A stretch of DNA of 64,000 bases from positions 50,119 through 114,118 of the forward strand of contig CAIXPL010000038.1 of assembly GCA_903921325.1 (NCBI GenBank). The letters run 5' to 3'. The stretch is from an uncultured Pseudomonadota bacterium. Its GTDB lineage: Bacteria > Pseudomonadota > Gammaproteobacteria > Burkholderiales > SG8-39. The position numbers and the translations under genes are program-made. Shown one piece after another: positions 1 to 8,800 of this stretch; the first letter of the stretch is position 1; every line of letters starts with the position of its first letter. The notes below the pieces were generated by a model that had not been told where the DNA came from, made no database searches, and saw only the letters and a program-made list of their open reading frames with translations.

Positions 1-1
1 G

Positions 2-232
2 CGCTCGGTCACCAAGGTGGAGGGGCGCTACAGCGAGGTGTTCGCGCGCATCGGTGATCTGCCTCCGACCGTGGGCCGGCTCTTCCCCGATCCTTTCAGT
101 TTCATCCTCGCCAATACCGGTGCCGAGATTCACGAAGCGATCCGACGTGGCACGGAACGAGGACTGTCCGTGAAGGAGGCGATCGACGCCTTCATTGCGT
201 CTCGTAGCCAACGGGAGGGCACCACGCAATGA
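2..232 (+). CDS. traC: TraC, C-terminal end only (5' truncated by window edge)
   Basis: An open frame runs in from the left edge and ends with a TGA at 230-232. The visible 76 residues contain 'GRYSEVFARIG', 'VGRLFPDPFSFILANT' and 'GLSVKEAIDAFI'. This matches the end of F-type TraC ATPases, where a YSE motif is followed by an RL..DPF segment and a 'Gls..eAI' helix. TraC is the VirB4-like ATPase that drives pilus assembly at the inner membrane face. The Walker motifs lie upstream of the window. The stop overlaps the next ATG (ATGA), as expected for a translationally coupled tra operon. The assignment rests on this short tail plus position directly before trbI and traW. Confidence 0.7.
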   Translation, partial: RSVTKVEGRYSEVFARIGDLPPTVGRLFPDPFSFILANTGAEIHEAIRRGTERGLSVKEAIDAFIASRSQREGTTQ

Positions 233-780
233 GCGACGAACAGAACACCGACGCGCCCGAGTGGCCGCCGGCATCGAGGCCACCCACGTCCGTGGACTCA
301 GGCACCGAACGACCAACGCCAGGCGGCTGGACGAAGGGAACACTCGGTCTGGCCACCATTGCATTGATGGGTTGGACCGTTGCGTCCATTGCGCTGACCA
401 ATGTGTGGACTCAGGGTGGCCACGGCGAAATCGAACCGCCTCGCGTGGGAATGGTTGATGTGCAGGAAATCATGGAAACCCTTGAGTTGCAGTTCACCTC
501 ACTGGTAACCAAACCCAATGTGTCCGATGCAGACCGCGACGCCGCCTACGAATTGGTGAAACAGTCGGCCCCCCGGATCGAGACGCTGCTCGCGACCATT
601 CAGCGCGACTGTGCGTGCCTGTTGCTCACGCGCGCCTCGGTGGTCGCAGGTTCCGCGGTGACCGATTACACCCCTCAGATCAAGGTCGCCCTCGGCCTCG
701 ATCGCGTCGACATCGCCACACTCAAAACACAGGTGCGCGAATCCATGAGCCTGCACCTGCCCGCGCCGGTGAAGCCGTGA
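229..780 (+). CDS. trbI: TrbI-like F-type conjugation protein
   Basis: 183 aa. After a proline-rich N-terminus there is one membrane segment (about residues 45-65, 'LATIALMGWTVASIALTNVW'), then a soluble periplasmic part. The C-terminal half has 'CACLLLTRASVVAGSAVTDY', resembling the conserved region of F-type TrbI, where a cysteine or other small residue precedes a 'V..A.V.GA..D.TP' pattern. TrbI affects pilus outgrowth and retraction in F; the exact role is unclear. ATGA coupling to traC upstream and a one-base overlap (TGATG) with the peptidase downstream place it within the operon. This is longer than F TrbI (about 128 aa) because of the N-terminal extension. Confidence 0.7.
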   Translation: MSDEQNTDAPEWPPASRPPTSVDSGTERPTPGGWTKGTLGLATIALMGWTVASIALTNVWTQGGHGEIEPPRVGMVDVQEIMETLELQFTSLVTKPNVSDADRDAAYELVKQSAPRIETLLATIQRDCACLLLTRASVVAGSAVTDYTPQIKVALGLDRVDIATLKTQVRESMSLHLPAPVKP

Positions 781-1319
781 TGAGACTGGCGCTCTCCGAA
801 CGCACCCTCAGCGGCTCGATTCACCTCGTTGATTACACCCTGCGCCTGCTGCATGCGCTCTACCGGCACCGGGTGCGGTGGTTTCTCGGCATTGCCAGCC
901 TCCTTGTTACAGCGCACTTCTTTACCCTCGGGCTCAACGTGGGCGAGAGCCTGCCCGGGACCGTCTACCTGATTCATAAGACCGATCGTGATGTCCGGAC
1001 GGGTGATGTTGTGGCGTTTCGCTGGCACGGAGGCGGACCCTACGACGCAGGTCTCACCTTCACAAAGATCGTGGCCGGCGTGGCTGGTGACACCGTGCGC
1101 TTCGTCGGCCGGGACGTCTACATCAACGACGTGTATCTCGCAAGCGCCAAACCGTTCTCGCGCAACGGGACGCCCCTCGTGCTCGGACCCACGGGGGTCA
1201 TTCCACCCAATCGGTTCTATGTCTACGCCCCGCATCCTGACAGCCTGGACTCCCGTTACGCCATCACCGGGTGGATCGACACCGCCGAGGTGATCGGGCG
1301 CGCCCAGCGGCTCTTCTGA
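780..1319 (+). CDS. S26-family signal-peptidase-like conjugation protein (TrhF/TraF-peptidase type)
   Basis: 179 aa from the ATG at 780, chosen because it overlaps the trbI stop by one base and leaves an N-terminal membrane anchor (about residues 33-53, 'WFLGIASLLVTAHFF'). The catalytic Ser is seen in 'GESLPGTVYLI' (S57) and the general-base Lys in 'FTKIVAGVAGD' (K96), followed by the typical 'Y.V...PDSLDSR' box. Family members of this type process pilin or other exported conjugation proteins (TrhF in IncHI, TraF in RP4). In F-like systems with this gene it lies between traC and traW, as here. No frameshift. The substrate is inferred, because the pilin gene is outside the window. Confidence 0.85.
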   Translation: MRLALSERTLSGSIHLVDYTLRLLHALYRHRVRWFLGIASLLVTAHFFTLGLNVGESLPGTVYLIHKTDRDVRTGDVVAFRWHGGGPYDAGLTFTKIVAGVAGDTVRFVGRDVYINDVYLASAKPFSRNGTPLVLGPTGVIPPNRFYVYAPHPDSLDSRYAITGWIDTAEVIGRAQRLF

Positions 1320-1331
1320 TCGGTTTCACCC

Positions 1332-1973
1332 ATGCGCACGCTGCCATTCATCCTTCCCTTGCTGGCCACTACCGGCCTTGCGTGGTTCACTGCCACCGCC
1401 CAGGCCGAGACACTCGGTCCTATCTACGCGATCATCGAAGCCGATATGGTCGTGCAGATCCAGGATGAGCTGCGCGCCAAGGAGCGCACCGGAGAGCTCG
1501 CCAAGCTGGAAGAAGAGGCTATTCGCCGCTCCGAGGGCCACGCTCGACACCCGGTTACCGGCGAGAGCCCCAGTCGCACCGGCATACCACGTACCTTCTG
1601 GTTCGATCCGACCGTTGTGGTCAACCGGGACATTCGCACCCCGGCCGGCGCATTGATCGCCGCAGCAGGTACCCGCTTCAATCCGCTCGATCAGGTCTCG
1701 TTGCCGCAGCCGATGCTGTTCTTTGATGCGAGCGATCCTGCCCAGCGCCGTGCCGCCCGACGCCTCCTGGACGGACGCCTCGCCAACGCCAAACCGATCC
1801 TCACCGGTGGAGATTACGTCGAAGTGCAACGTGACTGGCAACGACAGGTGTTTGTTGATCAGGCGGGTGTCCTCATTCGCCGTTTCGGGATCCGTCAGGT
1901 GCCAGCGTCTATCACCCAGGAGGGCCACCAACTACGCATAGACGAAATTGCCCTGAAGGACATCCCACGATGA
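1332..1973 (+). CDS. traW: TraW, F-type pilus assembly protein
   Basis: 213 aa with a signal peptide ending near 'ATAQAETLG' (cleavage about residue 25). The mature protein begins 'ETLGPIYAIIEADMV', the usual TraW start. It contains the 'PRTFWFDPTVVV..DI..P.G' segment and 'LFFDASDPAQ' typical of the family. Length is close to F TraW (210 aa). It acts in the periplasm with TraU and TrbC in pilus assembly. The ATG lies 13 bases after the peptidase stop, and its own stop overlaps the traU ATG (ATGA), indicating translational coupling. Confidence 0.92.
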   Translation: MRTLPFILPLLATTGLAWFTATAQAETLGPIYAIIEADMVVQIQDELRAKERTGELAKLEEEAIRRSEGHARHPVTGESPSRTGIPRTFWFDPTVVVNRDIRTPAGALIAAAGTRFNPLDQVSLPQPMLFFDASDPAQRRAARRLLDGRLANAKPILTGGDYVEVQRDWQRQVFVDQAGVLIRRFGIRQVPASITQEGHQLRIDEIALKDIPR

Positions 1974-3016
1974 ATCGCGCGCATCGCCTGCTGACTTGGC
2001 TCCTTGTGCTCTTCGGCGCCCTCTGGACCGGCATCGCCAGTAGCCAGGGCGCCCCCAATACGACCAGCGCACCCAATTGCAATGGCCGCTTCATGAATCC
2101 GATCACTGATATCTGCTGGACCTGTGTGTTTCCGATGACCGTGGCTGGCGTCACCATAGCCGGGTCCGATCAGCTGGACAACACAAGCAATGCCAAGACC
2201 ACGGCAATCTGCAACTGTGGTAACGGCGTCAACTCGAGAGTCGGTGTCACGGTCTCGTTCTGGGAGCCCGCACGCCTGGTCGAAGTGGTGCGCAAGCCCT
2301 ATTGCTTTCCCTCACTCGGGGGTGTGGTGATCGACGCGGGCATCGCGGCCCCCGCGCACGGACGCGACAACAAGCAAAGTCACAATGCGACCTCGTTCTA
2401 TCAAGTTCACTGGTACACCAACCCGCTCTTCTTCTGGCTGCAGGTGCTGATTGATGACGACTGTCTGGAACAGGGCACGTTCGACCTGGCGTACATGACC
2501 GAGGTCGACCCACTGTGGGTCGATTCGGTGACCACGTTCATTCTCAACCCGGATGCGGCGCTTTTCGCCAATCCGATTGCGCAGGCCGCATGCGCCGCCG
2601 ATTGCATCGCGGCGACCACGGGGTTTCCGCTGAACTCCCTGTTCTGGTGCGCGGGCTGTCAGGGCTCCATGTACCCGCTCAACGGCTGGGTGGGTGCTCA
2701 CGTGGGTGGCGTTACCTCATCGGTGCTATTGACCGAGCGCATGACCAACAAGATGCATCGCGAAGGACTGGTCTGGGCCGCCAGTGGCGTTGATGGTCTG
2801 TGTAGCTACTACCCGCAGCCGCTGATGGACAAGACCAACTACAAACTCCAGATGGTCTATCCGGTCGCAGCGACCGACAAAATTGCGGGGCAATGCTGCC
2901 AGCCCTACGGCCGCTCCACCGCAATATGGGGATCCGGCAAGTCCTTCCCAGTGAATGGCGAGGACTTCGCCTATGAGATTTTTCGCAAACGCGACTGTTG
3001 CCAGGGGGCGCAATAG
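1970..3016 (+). CDS. traU: TraU, F-type conjugation protein
   Basis: 348 aa with a signal peptide (about residues 1-26, cleaved after 'GIASSQG'). The mature start 'CNGRFMNPITDICWTCVFP' is the family signature. The protein is cysteine-rich throughout, including pairs such as 'CCQPYG' and 'DCCQG' near the C-terminus, which fits a disulfide-stabilised periplasmic protein. F TraU (330 aa) is needed for DNA transfer more than for pilus formation. It overlaps traW by four bases and is followed by trbC after three bases. Complete and intact. Confidence 0.95.
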   Translation: MNRAHRLLTWLLVLFGALWTGIASSQGAPNTTSAPNCNGRFMNPITDICWTCVFPMTVAGVTIAGSDQLDNTSNAKTTAICNCGNGVNSRVGVTVSFWEPARLVEVVRKPYCFPSLGGVVIDAGIAAPAHGRDNKQSHNATSFYQVHWYTNPLFFWLQVLIDDDCLEQGTFDLAYMTEVDPLWVDSVTTFILNPDAALFANPIAQAACAADCIAATTGFPLNSLFWCAGCQGSMYPLNGWVGAHVGGVTSSVLLTERMTNKMHREGLVWAASGVDGLCSYYPQPLMDKTNYKLQMVYPVAATDKIAGQCCQPYGRSTAIWGSGKSFPVNGEDFAYEIFRKRDCCQGAQ

Positions 3017-3019
3017 ACC

Positions 3020-3745
3020 ATGAGCCGATCGCGCTGGACCTTGGTCGTCCTTCCCGTGCTGCTTGGGTACGCCGCCGTACTCGCCGCACAGACATTGCCC
3101 TCTAGCGATGTGCTGAATCAGGCCATGAAGCAAGCACAAACCCGCGCATCGCGCGACATGGATGAGGCCGCTCGTCGTGCTCAAGGGACGGGAACCCCGG
3201 CGGATTTCGCTAAACCCAAGATCCCGGATCTTCGCTCGATCACCCCCCTGGGTTCACGCGGCGTCGATCCAGGTCAAATCGCCAGGCGTTTCGAGTCCGC
3301 GGCGGAAGCCCCTGCGGGCGAGGGGGCACCCGAGTTGCTTGTCTTCGCGTCGCTATCGATGCCTGAGGAGAGTTTGCGTCGCCTTGGGCAACAAGCGCAA
3401 CGCGCTGGAGCGGTCATCGTATTCCGCGGGTTGAAATACGGCATTCAACGCGGCGGCTGGACCGCCTCGATGGCCGCGCTCAAGCCGCTCGTGGAGACCG
3501 GTGCCACGCTGCAGATTCAACCGACCCTGTTCACTCGCTATCACGTGAGCGCCGTCCCGACCTTTCTCATCGACGCCGCGCCCAAGGCCGGCTGCCAGAC
3601 CGACGCCTGCGCCTCGGAAGCGGTCTCTGTGGTGGGCGATGTGAGCCTGGACTATGCGCTTGAACGGCTGGCACAGGCGCATGGTGCCGCGGGCGATCTG
3701 GCCTCTCGTTACCTCGATCGGTATCGCAGTCATGAGTCCCCTTGA
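3020..3745 (+). CDS. trbC: TrbC, F-type conjugation protein
   Basis: 241 aa. N-terminal signal sequence (about residues 1-23) followed by an Ala/Arg-rich helix. A thioredoxin-like C-terminal domain contains 'PELLVFASLSMPEESLRRL', then 'GGWTASMAALKPLVE' and 'AVPTFLID', the hallmarks of TrbC. There is no CxxC at the redox position, consistent with TrbC being a structural rather than redox-active member. It cooperates with TraW in pilus assembly and presumably with the very cysteine-rich TraN-like products next door. The 3' end overlaps the next gene by 14 bases. Confidence 0.9.
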   Translation: MSRSRWTLVVLPVLLGYAAVLAAQTLPSSDVLNQAMKQAQTRASRDMDEAARRAQGTGTPADFAKPKIPDLRSITPLGSRGVDPGQIARRFESAAEAPAGEGAPELLVFASLSMPEESLRRLGQQAQRAGAVIVFRGLKYGIQRGGWTASMAALKPLVETGATLQIQPTLFTRYHVSAVPTFLIDAAPKAGCQTDACASEAVSVVGDVSLDYALERLAQAHGAAGDLASRYLDRYRSHESP

Positions 3746-5801
3746 GATTGCTCACGGCTCGAAGGCCGACCGATGTCGTCGGCTGTGGCCCCTCTACGCG
3801 GCGTTCGCGCTCGTCGTCAGTGGCCTGAGCACTGAAGGGCACGCACAGAGCAGCGCGACCCAGCAGGCGAACGATCTGGGCGCCTCGTTCGTCCAGTCCT
3901 ACCCGCAGGTGCTCTCCAATACACCGGCCAGCTCGGTGCCAGGCTACAGCACGAATTCGCCCCCCCAGACGAGTTTATTTCAGAGCGGGCAGGGTAGCAC
4001 TGTGCCCGCCGGCACCGCCGCAGTGGGCGCGTGCAAGTCGGCGACCGACCCGGGTTGTGCTGCGGTGAACCTCCTCTCGGGCGCGGCGCACAACCAAACT
4101 GCGAGCCAATTCAAGATCACGGCCAAGGATCCCACCGTGAAGGCCGGTGCCGCCGCCGCGGCCAACCCCACCGCCGTGGTCGGCAATATCGCCACCACCT
4201 ACCAGGGTTGCAACACCAGCACGGTGACCACTTCGGCCAGTTACACCACAAAAGTCTGCAATCTGTACTCGACGCCCTCCACAGTCTCTTGCACGGAAAA
4301 CCAGCAAGTCGCCGTTAACGCGGACTACCTGTACTCCTGCCTCAACAGTGTGGCCACGCAGGCGAGCGCCACTTGTGCAATCAGCGATGTGGTGCAAGTC
4401 AATCCTCTCTATGAATACGCCTGCCTGGAGCAGGTCGAGGCGCAGTCGAGCAACACCTGCCCTGTCACAGAAGCGGTCACCGTGGCCGCTGACTATCTCT
4501 ACTCGTGCCCCAACACCGTCGAGACGCAATCGGCCGCCGTGTGCTCGATCGGCCAGGTTGTGCAGGTCAATCCGCTCTACATCTACGCTTGCCTGGAGCA
4601 GATCCAAACGCAACAGACCAACACGTGTGCGGTCACCGAAGCGGTCACAGTGGCGGCGGACTACCTGTATTCGTGCTTGAACAACAGCGTCACTCAAGCG
4701 ACGAACACCTGCTCGGTGAACACCGTCGTGCAAGTGACACCGACCTACGTGTACCAGTGTCTGGAACAACTCGAGGCGCAGACCAACAATACCTGCGCGG
4801 TCAATGAGGTCGTCGTCGTCGCCGCTGACTACACCTACAGCTGCTCCAACACGGTGAAGATCCAGAACACCAGCGTGTGCAACAGCGTCGAGAATGTCCA
4901 GGTTGCCGCGCAATACATCTATCAGTGTCAGCAAAGCGCCAAGAGTTACGACAATCTGTCCTGTGCTCGCACTCTGAACACAACGTGTGCTTTCGGGGCT
5001 GCGGCGGTTCGGGGAATTGCGTGGTCCTTCGGAGGAGGCATGGGCTGGTCCAATGTCTCCATGACTCCGGCGGGCGCGGCCGGGGTCTACAACTACACCA
5101 TGTCCGGTGGGGCCTGCGAGCAAGATGGCTGGGCCGAGATTGACTTTCAACTCGACAGCATCGGCCAGGGCAATTACGTCACGATCAACGTCGCCAATCT
5201 TGACGATGCCGCTGTGGTGGCTGTCAACAACTACACCGTGTTCGCGGGCTACCCCAATAGCGGCCCGGAATACAGTGGTGCCGGATTTTTTTCCCAGGAC
5301 CACCCCGCCTATCAGCTGGGTTACTCCTGGAACGAAACCTACATCTCCGGCTATAACTGCACGGACTCGGACGACTACGGCTGTTATGCCTACGCACCCA
5401 TCTACACCAATGGCACATTCTTCGCCAACAACAAGCTGCTTGACTACTGCCCGCCGGGATACGCACCGTCCACCATGAGCGATCAGGTGCTCTGCGATGA
5501 CTCCGGCAATAATTGCCGTTACCCCACGCCCGACACCACGTACTACATCCCTGGGTTTTTCTGCAATGCCGAGGGCAAGTTTCTGATGAATCGCCACGAA
5601 GGCAAAGGGACATGGGGTGGTGCGGTCAACACGCAGATGCCCCTGCAGTTGGGAGCCAACCAGATCAGAGCCTACTGGGGAACCGGCCACCAAGGCTGTG
5701 GCAATGTCACCGTCACAGGTCAAGTCTACAACGTCGCGCCCCAGTGCGATGGGGTGCAGTGGAACGACGGGTGCGCCGGCCTCGAGGCACGCGCCCAGTG
5801 A
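3732..5801 (+). CDS. TraN-like cysteine-rich exported repeat protein (first copy)
   Basis: About 689 aa from the ATG at 3732, inside the trbC end; upstream in-frame codons only shadow trbC. A hydrophobic signal ('LWPLYAAFALVVSGLS') ends near 'GHAQSS'. Residues about 170-400 form tandem cysteine-containing units ('AADYLYSC', 'VNPLYEYACLEQ'). The C-terminal third is a cysteine/aromatic-rich domain with 'GACEQDGWAEIDFQ' and 'YWGTGHQGCGNVTV'. Position after trbC and the exported, disulfide-rich character suggest a TraN-type outer-membrane mating-pair protein or its partner. It is followed by a second, longer TraN-like gene whose GTG overlaps this stop. It could be an N-terminal TraN half split off as its own gene. 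Function is inferred from context. Confidence 0.65.
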   Translation: MSPLEIAHGSKADRCRRLWPLYAAFALVVSGLSTEGHAQSSATQQANDLGASFVQSYPQVLSNTPASSVPGYSTNSPPQTSLFQSGQGSTVPAGTAAVGACKSATDPGCAAVNLLSGAAHNQTASQFKITAKDPTVKAGAAAAANPTAVVGNIATTYQGCNTSTVTTSASYTTKVCNLYSTPSTVSCTENQQVAVNADYLYSCLNSVATQASATCAISDVVQVNPLYEYACLEQVEAQSSNTCPVTEAVTVAADYLYSCPNTVETQSAAVCSIGQVVQVNPLYIYACLEQIQTQQTNTCAVTEAVTVAADYLYSCLNNSVTQATNTCSVNTVVQVTPTYVYQCLEQLEAQTNNTCAVNEVVVVAADYTYSCSNTVKIQNTSVCNSVENVQVAAQYIYQCQQSAKSYDNLSCARTLNTTCAFGAAAVRGIAWSFGGGMGWSNVSMTPAGAAGVYNYTMSGGACEQDGWAEIDFQLDSIGQGNYVTINVANLDDAAVVAVNNYTVFAGYPNSGPEYSGAGFFSQDHPAYQLGYSWNETYISGYNCTDSDDYGCYAYAPIYTNGTFFANNKLLDYCPPGYAPSTMSDQVLCDDSGNNCRYPTPDTTYYIPGFFCNAEGKFLMNRHEGKGTWGGAVNTQMPLQLGANQIRAYWGTGHQGCGNVTVTGQVYNVAPQCDGVQWNDGCAGLEARAQ
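4254..4930 (+). repeat. 168-bp dimeric tandem repeat inside first TraN-like gene
   Basis: Codons for the Cys in 'YLYSC' recur at 4338, 4506, 4674 and 4842, exactly 168 bases apart. The Cys codons in 'YACLEQ'/'YQCLEQ' recur at 4422, 4590 and 4758, again 168 apart. Each 168-bp unit therefore holds two related 84-bp (28-aa) half-units, A ('ADYLYSC.N.V.TQ') and B ('VNPLY.YACLEQ'). There are about four full dimers with degenerate ends. Phase is preserved in every copy. Confidence 0.9.
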
Positions 5802-8800
5802 GGCTCATCCGACACATGGCGTTGCTAGCGGTCGTTAGCCTATCGCTGATTGTCCATTCGTCATGGGCTCGCGACTGCCAGAAAAGCGGATCGGTGTGCG
5901 CCGATAGTACCCCCTGCAAGAACATCAATGGCGTCATCGCGTGCCTGCAAGGTGCCACGCTTGCTCCTGGCGCGATCACGATATCTGCCACGTGTTGGGA
6001 ATACAAGGATACCTATCAGTGCTTGCAGGACGATCCAATCAACAACTGCGCCACCATCGCGGCGATTCCCGAGTGCGCACAGATTGGGTCCACGTGTTCC
6101 GCGAGCGCGTTCGATGGCTCGTGCATGACCTTCAACAACACTTACCAGTGCAGCGCCGATGAGGGTACGCCGGCGGGTGCCGTGTTTTTGCGTACAGACC
6201 GCACCGTCGCCTCCGACACGGTCGACAACTCGCAATGCCAGGCACTGGCAAGTGATCGCACGTGCTCACTCGCCCAAACCACCTGTACATCGCCCGGTGG
6301 TACGCGCACCATCAACGGACTGGATGTCACTAAATCCTGTTGGGGATGGTCGAACACCTACAATTGCGTCTCCAATGCGGGCCAGGACTCTTGCGCACCG
6401 CTCGAGACGCAAACCGGGTGTAGCCGAACAAGCAGCACCTGCACGGCAACCGCGTGGGATGGGTCGTGTCTGTCCTATGCAGAGACCTTCGACTGCAACG
6501 AACCCACCACCGCACCGCTCACAGCCAATCTCGCCCAGGTTGCGGCCACATTCAAGGTTACCTCTGACACGCTCGATACCTCACAGTGCAGCGCGTATGC
6601 CAATAACGCCGGGTGCACGCTCTCGGGCCAGACGTGCACCCAAGGTGCCGGGACACGGAACATCAACGGCGATCTCATCACGAAGGACTGCTGGGCCTGG
6701 AACTACAGCTACACGTGTGTCGGCGCGTCGGCACAGAACTACTGCTCGCCGCTTGCCGCGGCCCACGGTTGCAGCCAGAGTTCGCGCACCTGCAGTGCCA
6801 CAGCGTGGGATGGGTCGTGCCTGCAATACACCGATGATTATCAATGCTCGTCGCAGCAGCCCACGCCACTGCCTGCCCATGTGGTGCAACTGCCCACCAC
6901 CTACACGTCGGTCGACACCACCGATGCCTCGCAGTGCGTGCCCTACGCCGCCAACCCCGCCTGCACACTCGCCTCGCACACCTGCACCACCCCCGGGGGA
7001 ACGCGCAATATCAACGGCCTCGATGTCACCGAGGCCTGCTGGGGGTGGACCGATACGTACAGTTGCAAAGGCGGCGCGGGGCAGGACTACTGCGCGCCGC
7101 TGGAGCAAACGAGCGGATGCACGGCCGTGCCGTCGGCCACCGTCTGCACAGCCACCGCGTGGGATGGGTCGTGTCTTACCTATCAAGAGCAATTTCACTG
7201 CTCTGTGGCAGAGCCCTCACCGTTACCGCCGAACGTCCAGCAGATCTCCGCCACCTTCACGATCACATCCGACACGCTTAACACCTCCCAGTGCAACACC
7301 TATGCCAACAACCCGGAATGCACGCTTGCTGGCAAGACCTGCACCGACGCCGGCGGCACCCGGGTCATCAACGGCGACGCTATAACCAAGGACTGCTGGG
7401 GTTGGAGCTATAGCTACACCTGCGTGAGCCCAGCCGCTGCGAATTACTGCGCGCCACTCAACCAGGCCGGGTGCACACAAATCTCGCGCACCTGTAGTGC
7501 CAGTGCCTGGGACGGCTCGTGCCTTCGCTACACCGACGATCTTCAGTGCAGCACGCAGCAACCTGCGCCCCTACCGCTGAACGTCACCCAGTTGCCGACG
7601 CAGTACATCATCGCGTCAGATACCGCTGATGCATCCCAGTGCACCGCGCTCAAGAACAACAATGCTTGCACACTCGCCTCGCACACCTGCACCGTACCCG
7701 GCGGTACGCGCAATATCAACGGCCTCGATGTCACCGAGGCCTGCTGGGGGTGGACCGATACCTATACGTGCAAAGGCGGGGCAGGGCAGGACTACTGTAC
7801 CCCCCTGGAGCAGTCCTCGGCCTGCACCGCTGCCGGCAAGACCTGTTCGGCCACCGCGTGGGACGGCTCGTGCCTGACCTATACCGAGCAATTCCATTGC
7901 ACGGTGCCCGAGCCCTCGCCGTTACCGCCAAACATTCAGCAGATCTCGGCTACGTTCACGGTCACCTCCGATACGCTCAACACAGCCCAGTGCAGTGCCT
8001 ATTCGAACAACCCGCAGTGCACGCTCGCCGGCAAGACCTGCTCCGACCCGGGCGGTACACGCACCATCAATGGCGATGCCATCACCAAAGACTGTTGGGC
8101 CTGGAGCTATAACTACACCTGTGTGGGCGCCGCCGCGACGAATTACTGCACGCCGATCGCACAAGCCCCCGGATGCACGCAGAGCTCGCGCACCTGCAGC
8201 GCCAAGGCCTGGGACGGTTCATGCCTCCAGTACACCGATGATTACCAGTGCACGACCCAGCAGCCCACGCCACTACCGGCCAATGTAACCCAATTGCCAA
8301 CCCAGTACGTCATTGCATCCGATACGATTGATGCGTCCCAATGCACGTCCCTCAAAAACAATCAGGCCTGTACGCTCGCCTCCCATGTCTGCACGACCCA
8401 GGGGGGTACGCGCAACATCAACGGGCTCAATGTCACTAAAGACTGTTGGGGCTGGACCGACACCTATACCTGCAAGGGTACAACGGGCCAGGACTCGTGC
8501 ACTCCGCTGGAACAGGCCAAGACCTGCACCCCGGCGGGCAAGACCTGCTCGTCCACGGCCTGGGATGGCACCTGCCTCACCTACACCGAACAGTTCCACT
8601 GTTCGGCCAGCGCGGGCTCGCCACCACCACCGAACGTCACCCTCATCAGCTCGTCATTCACGATAGGGCAGAACCAGCTCGACACCTCACAGTGTGCCCA
8701 ATACGCGTCTAACCCTAATTGCACCCAGCTGTCCGACCCATGTACCCAGGGGGCGGGGACCCGGAACATCAACGGGCTCGATGTCACCGAATCGTGCTGG

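Noticed and set aside
3975..5723. 582-codon minus-strand frame opposite the first TraN-like gene
   Set aside because: Antisense shadow of a GC-rich repeat gene; no ribosome site and no recognisable protein features.
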